Below, piece by piece: positions 36,497-47,803 of a stretch of 64,000 nucleotides of DNA (the stretch's first letter is position 1; each line of letters starts with the position of its first letter). Location of the stretch: contig JASFAU010000005.1 of NCBI GenBank assembly GCA_039704465.1, forward strand, positions 992,001 through 1,056,000. Direction: 5' to 3'. The position numbers were made by a program, and so were the translations under genes. This DNA comes from Plasmodiophora brassicae. Its lineage: Eukaryota; Endomyxa; Phytomyxea; Plasmodiophorida; Plasmodiophoridae. The notes beneath the pieces were generated by a model. It worked only from the letters and a program-made list of their open reading frames with translations. It did no database searches and was not told where the DNA came from.

Positions 36497-36980
36497 ATGC
36501 CGCCGCCCGGTATCGTCATGTACGTGCTCGTCGCCCTGCTAGCATGTCGATCGACGGCCGCGCCGTGCAAGGACCCCGACATGAAGATCTTGTCAACGGT
36601 CCGATTCCAAATTGGCGACGTAAACGTGCTCGCGATGTGTCGCTGCGTTAGGGCCTCCTTTATTGACGGCCGTGTAGATGGAATGCTTCCGAGAATGCAA
36701 CGGCTCCGCGCCTGACCGGTTCCTGCCCTGCTATAGCAAGTGCATGACCGATAACCGCCTGTATACGCTCTTCAGCAAATCGTGTAGGCAGTGCACCAAC
36801 CAGAGAGCTGTTTGCTACTTCGACTGCAACTTCCCGGAGATCAACCAGACGATCTGCTGTGAGACCTGCGACGCCCAGCTCACACAATGTGCAAGCGGAT
36901 CCGCATCCAATGCCGCGCTGCTGTCACCCGTCCGTCCTAAGCCCGTGCAGAACCGGGCTCCCAGTCCACTTTATCTGTAA
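36497..36980 (+). CDS. small secreted cysteine-rich protein
   Basis: Exons 36497-36619 and 36678-36980; 141 aa. A signal peptide (MYVLVALLACRSTAAP after a short MPPPGIV lead) is followed by about 100 residues with 14-15 cysteines in repeated pairs: MECFRECN, FLPCYSKCM, SCRQC, VCYFDC, ICCETCD and LTQC. There are no Trp or catalytic motifs and no membrane helix after the signal; the last 25 residues are Cys-free and Ser/Pro-rich. Family not recognised. An even number of cysteines in the mature part would fit a disulfide-stapled extracellular protein; a secreted or wall protein, or an effector if the organism is a parasite, is inferred from composition only. Confidence 0.7.
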
Positions 36981-37089
36981 TGGCCCCGACGAGTTTGGTG
37001 GAGCAATACACCTAGGTACTTTGTTCCGTTTCACCCAAGCGCAAGGCAGGTGGCATGAATTGTATTAGAACCACCATGTGAGTTCCCGC

Positions 37090-40000
37090 ATGCAACGGAA
37101 CGGACAGGTGGAGCGTCCGCGTCGACGCCGCGCAGCAGGCCCCGTTCGAGTCAGTCATTGCGGCATTCCGTGGATGAGCTGCGTGCTCGGTTCAGTGTGC
37201 GACTGGGAGGTCGTACACCAGCGCCTGTCGCTCGACATCGATGTCGCGCGGCAGCGTATCGTTGGGATCGCCGTCCTCGCCGTCATCCCACACAACACGG
37301 ACCCAGGGGCGCCCAGGAAGAACCAGCCGAGCGTCGCGCCGCAGCACAAGCGATTGTACTTGAACTGCGGTCCCGACATACAGATTCAGTCGGTCACCGT
37401 CGATGAGCATTCGGCCACGTTCGAATTGCGATCGGTGTCTGGCAGTGAACGGGACACGGCGGGCGATCCGAAACGGTTTCCTGAAACGAATTTCCTTGTC
37501 GCGCCGCCCGACCTTTCTACATTGCGAAGCCTGGACGCGTATGGCGTTGTATTCGACGCTCATCTGGACTGGTTAGATCAAGGAGAACTGTGCATCTTCA
37601 TTCCTGATCAGGTCGGAATGTCGTAGTTTGTGTGTGTGTTCCGCCCACTGTCGTGACGGTTTCCTACCTATGTAGGTTGTCGTCGGACAGAAACAACTTG
37701 GTCCATTACTCCCCGAGTCGGTTTCGTCATCAGATGCCGCCGCCATGGATGGCCTTAATGTCCCGGTTCTTGTCACGATCCACTATGTGGTTGATGGACC
37801 AACATCCGGAATACAGTTCACGCGACCCTCCACACACTTCCCTCGAACGCCGTGGACTGCGTTTGCTTACACAGAATTCGCCAACGCTTCGGCATGGTTT
37901 CCGTGTCGCCTGTCACACGTATGTCTGGGACACGTTTGGGGTATTGGCATCGTTCTCATACTTTTATAGTGGGAGCGTGCGACGTTCGATTTTCATATCA
38001 CGGTGCCGTCTTCGTACAAGGTGTTCTGCCCTGGGCGGCTTGTCCGCGAAACACCTGCCAATGAAACGCATACAAAGACGGAGCATTGCTTCGAGGTCGA
38101 CGAACCGATTCTGGCCAGGAGCGTGTCGTTCGCCGTTGGCGAGTTTGAGGTCGTTTCAGACGACGCGTATGCTGGCTTGGGCTTCCCTTTGACGCACTGC
38201 ATGCCTGCTGGATTCGCCCCACAAGATCATCTGTTGCACACAGTACTGTTATTGGAAACATGCCGCGCTCGGTGTCCTTACTAAGTGGTATAGGTGTCGT
38301 GCACGAGTGAAATATTTTCCACATATGCAGAATACCTGGGGCAGTCGTATCCGCTCCCTGGGTACACGCAGGTGTTCGTCGATCCTGCCTTTTCTGATGT
38401 TCAGTCTATGACCAATGTGACGTTGCTGTCGGCTGATTTGATCCATTCCGACGCTGTCATTGACCAGACATGGAAAGCTAGACGCAGCATTGCTGAAGGT
38501 TTGCTGCAAACACTCCTTCACTGTGATTATTTACACTGGCGTAGGTATTGCACGTTCGTGGATATCTCATACTGTTCAACCGCGAACTCATGCGGATCAC
38601 TGGATTGTTGAGGTCGGTTTAGATCACAACTGGAGTACGCGCTGGAGCTTAGACCTCGTCCAGGGCATGGTTGGATTTCTGGTTGCCATTTACATCGAGA
38701 AGGCGTTTGGCCGAAATGAACGCCGGATCCAGCGACAGCGGATAACAGACGACGTCGTCCGGGGTGCAAGACTGCCGTGGACTATTCCCATATCGTCGGA
38801 ACTGTATGGGCACCCAGCAGAGGTTCACAGTTTGTATTTCCATCAGAAGTCGACCATCGTCATGCACATGCTTGCGGATCTGATCGGCGAATCCTCCTTC
38901 CGTGACATTGTCAAACAGCTCATTGACGATGATGCTGTCTTGCCCCAGGTTTTTTCCCTGTCTGCATTGTTGCTAGACCTCATACTGAAATTTGTGTTTC
39001 GTCCAGGCCGACCTTCCGATGCTTCAGCCGGATCAGACATCGGTTGCAACACCTTCCACACCTATGTTCTCGTCTGGTATGGCTCGTGGTTCAGGTCTGG
39101 TGAACGCTACTGACACAGAGTTGCAGGTACGCCATTGGCAGCACAACTTGAAAAGCCATCTACCGGTGGAAGCGCTCGCGGCATCAGTACAAAAAGGCTG
39201 CTAAAGCTGGCTCGGCATCGTTCAGCGCTCAACCTGGATGACTTCTGTGAGCGGTGGATCAACGGCGTACATTGTCCCGTTCTCAAAGTGGCGGCGAGCT
39301 TCGAGCGGAAGAAGAGTGCGTGTCGAGTTCAGATCGAGCAGGCTGGCGTCATCGCCCATGGCATTCTGAAAGTCTACGTGTACGAAACCGACCAGCAGGT
39401 CTACGAGCACGAGAGCCGCATGGATTCGCTCGTGGAGACATTCGTGTTTTCGTGCCATTCCAAGGTTCGGAAGAACCGCAAACGTTTCGACATCGATGCC
39501 GGTGAAGAGGACGAGGATGAATTCAGCGGTGGGGATGACGAAGTTCTGGAGGGCGACGAAGGGTCACCCACCGATGGCGCTGATGGGTCATTGCTTAGCA
39601 AGCACGGCAAGAAACTGAAGAACGACACGCCCATCAGGTGGGTGCGCATCGACCCGAAGTTCGGCTGGATTCGCAGCCTATCAATCGATCAGCTGCCTCT
39701 CTGGGCAGAACTTGAGCTTCGCCATTCTCCTGACGTTATCGCCCAGATTGAAGCTGTCATTTGTCTTGGCAAAGCGCTTCTTCGAGGAGTCATCAGTGCC
39801 CAGCGGGGGAAGGAAAAGGACCCGCTGCAAACGTTGATGGCGTTCAACGCTCTAAAGGACTGCCTAGAGAACGGCGACTATTTCCACCAAGTTCGCGTTT
39901 TCGCTGCGCAGCAATTTGCAACGTGTGCCCGTCCTCGTAAGGTCAATGGCACCGACCGTCAGCTGTCCGTCCTGATCGACTTCATCAAGGAGAAGCTGTA

Positions 40001-41183
40001 CAGCCCGCCTGACTACTCCCTCGTTGAACCAACGGGTTTCAACGACTTCAGTGAGCATCTGGTTATTCGCGGCACGTTCCACGCTGTGGCATCTGTTCGC
40101 ATACCCGGCCCCGGAGGCAGACCGGTTTCGCCCAACGCCTGCGTCGATCTTCTCGTCGACCTTCTCAAGGACAACGATAACTCGCAGAACTACTACGACG
40201 ATAGCTATTATGTCTCTGACTTGCTCACCGCCCTCGGCAAGCTGGCGCCTGCGACCGACGCCGACCGCGATCGTGTGTTCAAGCAAATCGAGCGCCTCCT
40301 CGACCACGAGCATTTGTTTCCGTCGTACCGACGGCTTGTCACGTGCGCGTGTTTAAGCGCAGTTGCATCGATTCAGGTCGCGCATGCTCGACGCAATGAA
40401 CCTCAGGTTGATCCCGATGCCGCCAAGCTCGGCATCGAACTGGTCCCTTCCGTGCAAGCGCCCGTGGCGTCCGTCGCCCAGCGCCAATCGTCACCAGATC
40501 TCGTGTTCGATGTTCTCCGATATGCGTCTGGCCACCACCCACCTGCTGTCAGAGTCACTGCTGTGGCCTCTGGTGCACGCATCGCAGTGGCTCGCCCCGA
40601 CCTCGTCACGCGCCTTGTCGAATGCATATCCCGAACGAGGTCACCTGTGCTGCGAATTCGCATGGCAGAAGCGTGGTCGTGTGCATGGACAGACGCCCGG
40701 GTGCGGGCAGGCTCCGCCGACCACAACCCGTTCTCAGCGTTCGAAGACGTGTCTACGAGGCAGTACGCTGACGCGATCTGGAGCGTGCTGACGGGGCCGC
40801 AGGCTCTGTCGTGTGAGCGCTTCCGTCAGCACATCTATGTCGTGTATGCCTGCGCGTTCGGCATGTCAGCGCCTAAGTGCATGTCCGACAACGTCGACCT
40901 GCTGGCACGCGATCGCGAGATCCTGTCCGACAAACGTCTCGCCCGGTGCCCGAACGCCGTCCGGCGGTCGGCGGCGCGCGCCAAGCAGAAGCAGGACCAG
41001 CAATTCACTGTCAAGCAGAAGAAACGCCCCGCCAGGCCCAAGACCGGTGCCGGTGCCACCGACCAGGCGAAGCAGAACACACCAGCGGCCGTCTCCGCGT
41101 CACCCGCCATTGGCGCTCCCCGATCTGCCATCGCGACCCCACTCCGAGACCCTGTCGGCGCTGACATGGAAATCGAACTCTAA
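37090..41183 (+). CDS. TAF2: TFIID subunit TAF2 (inactive M1-aminopeptidase fold)
   Basis: Exons 37090-37611, 37676-37918, 37976-38242, 38294-38498, 38545-38612, 38664-38948, 39007-39076 and 39127-41183; 1238 aa, all phases consistent. The M1-like front half shows VVHQRLSLDIDVARQRIVG, LNVPVLVTIHYVVDGPTSGI, FAYTEFANASAWFPC, RATFDFHITVPSSYK and LPGYTQVFVDPAFSDV, with MVGFLVAIYIEKAFGR where an active enzyme has its metal site. No HExxH zinc motif is present, as expected for TAF2. The C-terminal half continues LNLDDFCERWINGVHCPVLK, PIRWVRIDPKFGWIRSL and a HEAT-like region with a Lys-rich tail. TAF2 contacts initiator DNA and TAF1/TAF8 within TFIID. An acidic insert (GEEDEDEFSGGDDE) separates the halves. 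Confidence 0.9.
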
Positions 41184-41419
41184 ATATGACAGTCTCATCG
41201 CTGGGTACCGTAAATAGTCGCCCGATCATTCGGCCCGTTGCCGCAAAAAGAGTGTGCCCTGGCCATGCCTTGCCTGCCTGGCAACAACAAGTTTGGGTCG
41301 TGCGTGTTTTTTATCGTCAGGCCGACGGGCCACGGGGGGTTCCGCTCGACCCAGTCGGCTGGGCCTGGCAGCCGGGCGAGTGTCCGAGTTCGTTCCGCAC
41401 GACGGCGGGAGGGGGGGCG

Positions 41420-43240
41420 ATGGGGATCCAGGAGTTGCCCGGCAGCGTCGTGCAGGCGCTGACGTTCGTGTGGGACGAGCTGGGCCTGCCCGACGACGAG
41501 CGACGGACGGCGCAGGCGGCGCTGCTGGCCGACGTGGACGCGCTGCTGTCGGCGCGTGTCGCCTCCGAGAAGGAGCGCGTCAACGACGCGCGTCATGCGG
41601 TCGAGTCCGCCAGGCATCAGATCATGCAGATGCATGAGGCGCTTGGCGATGAAGGCACGCCATCGCTGCCCGAGATCGCGCCCGGCGTCTCGCTCCTGGA
41701 GCAGGTCCGGATCCACGAGGCGGCCGTGAAAACGCTCACGTCCCGAACGCAAACCGTCGCGGACGTGATATCGCAGCATCTCCTTCGAATTCAGTCCGTA
41801 TACCAAGAGCTCGGCATGGACCTACCCGAGGAATTCGCCAGCGTCGGCGCTACGGATCTGACCCCGTTCCGCCTGACGTACATCGAAGCGGCTTTGGAGC
41901 AGGCCATGGGCGAGAAGAGGTCGCGTCGTGCGATGATGGACAAACTTCTGGCTTCCATCGGCAAGATCGCCGTCCAGCTGTCCCCGACTCCAATCGGCCC
42001 CGCCGACTATCGCATTGACATGGCGTCGATTGAACGGGAGGAGAAACGCTTGGCGCAGATGCAGAAGGATCTTGAACGGCACACCCAGACGCTGGAGGAG
42101 TTGCGGGCGCACGTCGAGGACCGGTGGACGCTCCTGAAGACCGACATGGACCACGTCAACCGATTCCGCAGCATGCTTCGAGGCGTTCTGCATGCCGACA
42201 TTGCCATGTACGAGCAAGAACGGACGAAGCTGGATGCCCAGTACCAGGCTAGCGTGCCGTTACTCATTCAGGAAGCACGCACGCGGATCCGGGACCTTCA
42301 CCGAGAACTTCGCCATGTCGTTCATGACGACGATGACGTCGACGACGGATTCTCTGGAGCCGATGAAAGCCTGTTGACGATGCTGGAGTCTCGCGAGAAG
42401 AAGCTTCGAGCGGAGCTTGAGAAGTCCAGGGCGGTCCTGCAATTGGTGGCGAAATGGGAGAAGTGCCACGGCGAGCTTTGCGAGGGCAAGCGTGAGGCGC
42501 AGGCGTACGCCAACGACCCGAACAGGTTTCACGGTCGGCAGGCGTTCAAGATGCTCAAGAAGGAAGAGGATCTGAGGCGCCTCGAGACGAAGGTCCTGCC
42601 GCGCTTGCAGGAGAAATTGTTCGTCGCCGTTCGCTCCTGGGAAGCAGAGAACGGGTCGCCTCTGATGGTCGAAGGTGTACCGTTTCTGGAAGCAATGCAG
42701 CAGCAGCTCGAGAAGGACAAGGAGAATGAATTGCAGAACCAGGTGCAGCAACAATCGTCGACGCTTCCGGCCGCCGCTCGTATCCTGAACACACCGTCGC
42801 CAGCAGTCAATCGTCGCAAGTCCATGTCGGCGTCGCTGTCGTCGTCGCGACGGTCTACCCCAGATTCAGTCAGTCGCGCCCCGCGTCGTACGCGTCTCCC
42901 CAGTTTCGATGACCGGAATGGGCTGTCCCAACTGCCTCCTCGTACGCCCACTTCGGACAACGTGGTCGAGCGCGTGCTTCAGCAGGCGGATGCGGCGCTA
43001 GCGTCAGCGGCGTCGACCGAGGCGAACTCGCGGCAAGCGCTGAAGTCCGTCACCGACACCATCCATCGCCTCGAGTATGCCAGCAAGGCCGACCCCGCCG
43101 CTCGCCTGAAGAACGCGGATGCCCTGTGCGACCTGTACCACAAGCGGTCCGTCATCTACACGGCGATCGGCGAGTACGACGCCGCGCTCGAGGATTCGGA
43201 GGCCGCCCTGGCCCATGGCAACCGCAACTACTCGTTATAA
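41420..43240 (+). CDS. MAP65/Ase1/PRC1 microtubule bundler with C-terminal TPR-like segment
   Basis: Single exon, 606 aa, starting MGIQELPGSVVQAL. The N-terminal and rod regions follow the MAP65/PRC1 pattern (LGLPDDERRTAQAALLADVD; LLEQVRIHEAAVKTL; LRIQSVYQELGMDLPEEF), and the conserved microtubule-binding spectrin domain is clear: VAKWEKCHGELCEGKREA, NDPNRFHGRQAFKMLKKEED and LRRLETKVLPRLQEKL. These proteins cross-link antiparallel microtubules in the spindle midzone and cytokinesis. After a Ser/Arg-rich basic linker (about 455-535) comes a helical end with a TPR-like pattern (ALCDLYHKRSVIYTAIGEY, DAALEDSEAALAHG). That TPR-like tail is not typical of the family and only about one repeat is visible. 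An open frame continues upstream of 41420 but without MAP65-like sequence. Confidence 0.9.
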   Translation: MGIQELPGSVVQALTFVWDELGLPDDERRTAQAALLADVDALLSARVASEKERVNDARHAVESARHQIMQMHEALGDEGTPSLPEIAPGVSLLEQVRIHEAAVKTLTSRTQTVADVISQHLLRIQSVYQELGMDLPEEFASVGATDLTPFRLTYIEAALEQAMGEKRSRRAMMDKLLASIGKIAVQLSPTPIGPADYRIDMASIEREEKRLAQMQKDLERHTQTLEELRAHVEDRWTLLKTDMDHVNRFRSMLRGVLHADIAMYEQERTKLDAQYQASVPLLIQEARTRIRDLHRELRHVVHDDDDVDDGFSGADESLLTMLESREKKLRAELEKSRAVLQLVAKWEKCHGELCEGKREAQAYANDPNRFHGRQAFKMLKKEEDLRRLETKVLPRLQEKLFVAVRSWEAENGSPLMVEGVPFLEAMQQQLEKDKENELQNQVQQQSSTLPAAARILNTPSPAVNRRKSMSASLSSSRRSTPDSVSRAPRRTRLPSFDDRNGLSQLPPRTPTSDNVVERVLQQADAALASAASTEANSRQALKSVTDTIHRLEYASKADPAARLKNADALCDLYHKRSVIYTAIGEYDAALEDSEAALAHGNRNYSL

Positions 43241-43440
43241 GGACACGCATCCATATTGTCCCATGCGCGGATGCTCGTTCGCCATGGTTCGTTGCCCCGC
43301 TGTAGGCACAGGTAGGGGGGACCAGGCCGAAGCGGTGCCGGCGGCTCGTGTTTTCCTGGGCGAGCGCTTTTCGTGAAATCGCGCGTGAACGACTGGGAAT
43401 CTTTTGCGCGTGTGCGGGGCAGACGGTGGGGCTTGGTGTA

Positions 43441-45710
43441 ATGAGCTCGGCACCCGGGGCCGACGATGCCCGTGGTCAGTCCGGCGAGGTCCTGTGGGTG
43501 TGCTCGACGATTGACCACTGCGGTGCGCAGCCCTGATCCGGTCGCAGTGGCGGTTTCCGGCCGTCTGCCATTTCTGCTCGGTGTTCCGGGCCGCTCTCGG
43601 CCTGCCCGCGTTCTCGCCCGGCGAACTGGAGAATGCCGTCCTGGATGCATCGAGCCCGCTTCCGGAACTCCACTGGAAGCTGACGCATATTGGGCAAGAC
43701 CTTGCGCGATCCCGAAACGCGAAAGCGAGCGGGTCCTCAACGTCGTCACATTCGCCGGTGGACACACGCTGACGGCCGCTGCCTGCGTAGGTTTCCAGGA
43801 TGGGAATCGGCTCTGGCAGCCGTGTTAAAGTCGGTCCAAGTCGAAGAGGAAGACATCGGTGTCGTACTCGGCAGGGTTCCATACGGCGACCTGTCACCTG
43901 TTGATCGGGTTTGATGGTCGCGAATCCGTAACGATATGCATGGCCCTCATTCGTGCTACCAGCTTCGTATCCTGCATGTGTTATGTTGCAGGTCCCTAGA
44001 CGTGTCCGATGAAATATATGCTTTCTGCACCCAGTCGCCGTCTGAAGTGGTCTGTGGATTGTCGGTGCGTGGTTCCACCGGTTTGCCTGCATCCCAACAC
44101 TTGTATGCAGGTTGCCGACCCGATTGGCATCGATGCAAACGGGACTTCATATTACCGTTTCTCAGGTATATGGACCTGTGTGACCTGTTCCCACCTCGGC
44201 TCACCTCGTGTCGGTTGCAGATGATGCTTGGCTGTTCACTGAAAAGGTTAACTCCACCAAGGGGCGGCGAGATGGATCGTCGGAGGATTCCATTGTGTGG
44301 GGTGTTGCCACGACCACGCTTGCTGAATTGCGTGACCTGGCAACCGCTTTGGATGGTGGCAAGAACGCTTCGCAAAAGGCGTTTGTGAAGCGCTTACGAG
44401 AAGATATACTTCCCGCGCTTGATGCTGCAGAAAAGGTATGATTTCGCAGGCCCACTCGATTCATATCGTCCGTGCTTATTGCTGGGCAGAGCCGTTTACG
44501 TAGTGAGTACAAGCGCAACGTTGTCGCATTCATGCCCAGAAGGCAATCGTCACGTATCCAAACGAAGGTACGGCGACTGGGTTGTCGTTGCCGCCATCTG
44601 TTTATTTCGTGCGTCAGATGGCCGAAGAGGAAGAGCTAAGGGCCCAGCTGGAGGCGGCCGAAGAAGAGGAAAGGATAAAACAGGAAGAACGCGAACGTAT
44701 CGAGGCTGAAAGACGGGAACTTGAAATTGAGCATGCACGGTTAGTTCTCCGTTGAGATCCGCGTCTCGAGTCGGCTCAGACATGAAGCATCTGTTTAGAG
44801 AATTAAGGGCACAGCGTCGCGAGCAACAACTGCTACTGCAAAGAACCGATTCGCCAAGGTATGCTGTCGAAACGGTCACAGCCCCTGATCTGCGTCGATA
44901 ACAGCGGCAACGTTTAACAGGCCGCGATCCCGCTTCTCTGGACGACTTGCTGCCGAAGCAGTTGATGACGGCAGCGCTGATGCTGCGATGATTCCGACGG
45001 GTGCGGGAAGTGTTCCTGAGCCCCGCGAGCCGCCTGTCGATGATAATGTTCGCCCTGCCGATTATCGACACCATTCCGCCATCTCGCTGTATTGCTAATC
45101 GCATCCTTCCGATATGTCTTGCTGAAACACGACATGGCAGGAGTGTCGTGGATAACGACGCCAGTGATGTGGGTGCGAGCCAGCAGGACGGGTCATCAGA
45201 CACTGCTGCGTCCCTGGTCGCCGTCGAGTCGAAGTCCTTACTTGACAGGGTGCAGGATCGGTACCCAGGATGAGCAACGCTTGTCGTGGACATCTGCTGA
45301 CTACAGCGTCAGCAATCTGAGCCGCTCAGGTAATAACGGGTCGATGGAGCCGGTCACATCGTTCGAGATGGAGGTGGAGTCTAACGAGTCTGGCCTGGGG
45401 ACCGCGCCCGACGAAGTCGATTCCATCCGCGCCCAGAATCATGACCGGTACCGTGGCGGGCATTGGAAGCGTACACACGGCTGACCGTGCCCCTGTCAGG
45501 GACATGCCACATGTGCAGGGCAGGCCGGATCGGACGCCTCGTACCTCTCCAGCACATGTCATTACCGAGGTATCGTTGTCGAGAACGCAAGGTCCATCTG
45601 CCACGGTTCAACGTCTGAACCCGCAGGCTCTCGTGCCGCCAGCGCCTCATTTCCCTCCGCTGTACGTGCCGCTGCCAATGTGCACCTGGCTGCTGCTGAC
45701 CACGTTCTAG
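43441..45710 (+). CDS. DDT-domain chromatin-remodelling protein (RSF1/CECR2/DDR4-like)
   Basis: Thirteen exons: 43441-43488, 43548-43741, 43791-43908, 43963-44064, 44111-44165, 44221-44435, 44490-44567, 44618-44739, 44799-44858, 44921-45088, 45141-45260, 45307-45447, 45500-45710; 543 aa, all phases consistent. DDT/WHIM features in order: WRFPAVCHFCSVFRAALGLP, FSPGELENAVLDASS, ELHWKLTH, WESALAAVLKS, LRILHVLCCRSLDVSDEIYA, SPSEVVCGLS and PIGIDANGTSYYRF (the PxGxDxxGxxYW motif). Then RRQSSRIQTK and a strongly charged helix (QLEAAEEEERIKQEERERIE) and a disordered acidic C-terminus. These proteins are accessory subunits of ISWI-type remodellers and bind linker DNA. The last two junctions are less certain: alternative frames remain open from 45500 to about 45725, so the final 70 residues may be wrong. 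Confidence 0.85.
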
Positions 45711-46024
45711 GGCTCGCAACGCTGAACTGACGTGTGAGTCGTCCGCCGGCGTGGTCCTGCCTCCCGCCGTCTCCGTTGCCACGACGGCACTGTCCACTAC
45801 GTCGATGCGGACGACAACGAGCGGCACAGCGTTCAAGCCGGTAACGCGAAGCCCTCTGTCGACCTGCGCTGAGCCGGCCTACACCGACCGAGCGTCGCTG
45901 GACCAGTCCCTGTGTGAACCGTCCCTGTCGGATCGATCTGCGGGCGAGCAGTCGGCATCCGAATAGGGGCCAGAGATCCCGTTATTAAACTCACATCCGC
46001 TGCAAGCCGAACGCCTCTTCTGTA
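45711..46024. other. convergent interval after the DDT gene
   Basis: About 314 bases before the stop of the TMEM220-like gene. A plus-strand open frame (45751-45966, 71 codons, ending DRSAGEQSASE) lies here; it could be an alternative last exon of the DDT gene, but no phase-consistent join was preferred. Otherwise nothing recognised. Confidence 0.35.
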
Positions 46025-46658
46025 TCACGCGTTTGGCGGCGGCGCGAATCCAACGCCGATGCAGTGGCCGATGGCATCCCCAGGCGACAGGTACCATTTC
46101 GGGACGACAACAACGGAGGCGACGACGGCGATAGCAGTGCCAACCAGCCCATACACTGTAAGCGGGCTCGGGTGCGTCATGGCAATTCCGATCAGTGACC
46201 AGGCGGTGACAACGACGAGGCCGCCCGATTCACGGCCCAGTTCGGTGCGAGGCGACAGGTCCCATGCGCCATGCTCCAACCGCAGCTCGGTCAGCGTCGT
46301 GGCCGCGACCAGCATAACGAGCGCGAACGCAGCGCGGGACCATGAGCGAACCCCGACGATCGCCAGCACGCACGCGAAGAACGTCGTGCCGTACACGCCG
46401 ATCCAGAACGCCTTATCCGGATCGCTGATCGCACCCAGTCAGCATCGCCGCCCGTGCACACCCGCAACGCGGACGTTACTTTTGCTGGACGTAGGCGGCG
46501 TACGCGAAGAACACGGCCATGACGGCATGCGGGACGGCCAGCGTCGCCCCATCGACGTGCGCCGTCTTCGTCCCCATCGCAAAAACGAACGACCTCCGGC
46601 GGGCCACTGCCGTCAGTCGATCTGTCGATGCCGTTCCGCCCGCAGCGCCCCGTCTCAT
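46025..46658 (-). CDS. TMEM220-like small transmembrane protein
   Basis: Exons 46658-46480 and 46424-46025; 192 aa. The match to TMEM220 is clear across the intron: AVMAVFFAYAAYVQQ/NDPDKAFWIGVYG, equivalent to the family MAVFFALAAYVQVNDPD, followed by a helix FFACVLAIVGVRSW, a third helix and RESGGLVVVTAWSLIGIAM (family ELSGLVIITAW), and a fourth helix before the short C-terminus. Function of the family is unknown. Start 46658 gives a basic N-terminus of about 25 residues before the first helix region; an ATG at 46577 is an alternative. Confidence 0.8.
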
Positions 46659-46876
46659 CAGACGGTTCGCGGGTGGGTGTCGCCGTCGTCGGCCGGCGCG
46701 TTTCCAGCGCCCGACGGGAACGATCCGCGGTTTCTTGGCTTGGCCGTCGGGCAGTTAAATACGGAAAGGTGCCGGATCATGCCCGCCCAGTGGGGCGGCC
46801 ACGCGGCGCCGCACAGTGCAGTCGCTAAAATAGCCGCGCGCGTCACTCCGCGGGGTGGGCCCGGCGTGGAGAGGTC

Positions 46877-47506
46877 ATGATGGCCGGCGGCACTCACTCT
46901 GGCGGCGCGACGATGAGGATCGCAGCCACGATCATCGTCGTCAACGCATGCGTGGCTGTGCTGGCGGCGGGCACCTGGGATGCCGCCATGGGTATGGGGT
47001 TGATCAAGCGGTCGGGGAGCGTTGACGCGGCCACAGTGAGCCTTCAGCATCGGGAACAGAGCCGCAGACGGGTGTCCAGCCGGCGTCATCATCAAGATAT
47101 CCCACGACCCCGGCGATGGTTGCTGCACCCGTCTACGGCGCTGATTGGTGTTGGCGTCGTCGTCCTGATGCGCACGTTGGCTCGTAGGCGCCGTCTGAAA
47201 CCTGTTGTGCCCCGACCCAAGTCGACCATGAAAGCGCTGCTGGTTGGGATACCAGCGGTCGCGACATCAGCGTTATTGTGCATGTTCACGCGGCACAAAC
47301 CGAACCAGGCCTCTCCAGAGGCGTCTCCTCCCGTCGTCGTTCGTGTGCAGGAACGGCCGCGCTGCTGTATACCGGCATTTCTCGTCATTCTCATCATCAT
47401 GGCTGTTATCACGGCCGGCGTTATTGTTGCTGTCATCGTCTCCAGGCGCCACCAGTCCCGAGACCTGCGCTCCTCCAGCGTTGTCGACGACGACCTTCCG
47501 ACCTGA
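46877..47506 (+). CDS. family II membrane protein, copy 1
   Basis: Single exon, 209 aa (173+ after the second ATG at 46913). A signal peptide (MRIAATIIVVNACVAVLAAG) is followed by about 45 polar residues, a helix (LIGVGVVVLMRTLA), a basic loop, a second helix with the family motif LLVGIPAVATSALLCMF, a Pro-rich linker, a third helix (IPAFLVILIIMAVITAGVIV) and a short tail ending RDLRSSSVVDDDLPT. The tail motif (RSS/RSP followed by hydrophobic residue and DD or DDxP) recurs in copies 2 and 3. No known domain recognised. The three-helix layout after a signal peptide resembles family I at 1-5110. Predicted to enter the secretory pathway; function unknown. Confidence 0.75.
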   Translation: MMAGGTHSGGATMRIAATIIVVNACVAVLAAGTWDAAMGMGLIKRSGSVDAATVSLQHREQSRRRVSSRRHHQDIPRPRRWLLHPSTALIGVGVVVLMRTLARRRRLKPVVPRPKSTMKALLVGIPAVATSALLCMFTRHKPNQASPEASPPVVVRVQERPRCCIPAFLVILIIMAVITAGVIVAVIVSRRHQSRDLRSSSVVDDDLPT

Positions 47507-47803
47507 TGGCGCTCGCTGCCGTATCGGTAACCCCCAACGCATACCCTATTTCGTCGCCGGCTAATAATGGTACGTCCTTAACATACATTCAACGAAACGT
47601 TTCCGGACGTGTGTCGCCCGCCCATAGGCCCCGGATGGCAGAGGCGCAGAAATGGTGCGCGCGCAACACAGAAACCTGCGACTGTCGAGCGGAGTGTAGT
47701 CTCCCACTGCGGACAGTGGCGAACCATGACGGCGTGACCCGACAGGGCGTGCTATGAATAGACGGGCGCTCCCGGGCGCCGGCGGCATTCTTGCCCCAGG
47801 GGC

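Noticed and set aside
36088..36715. Plus-strand open frames of about 190-207 codons over RBX1 and upstream of the Cys-rich protein
   Set aside because: The minus strand encodes RBX1 here; only the part from 36497 (signal peptide) is used.
38294..39076. Active aminopeptidase call for the M1-like region
   Set aside because: No HExxH zinc motif; sequence order fits TAF2.
43235..44092. Long minus-strand open frame (285 codons) opposite the DDT gene
   Set aside because: Antisense shadow; the plus strand spells a DDT/WHIM domain across phase-consistent exons and the minus product has no domain.
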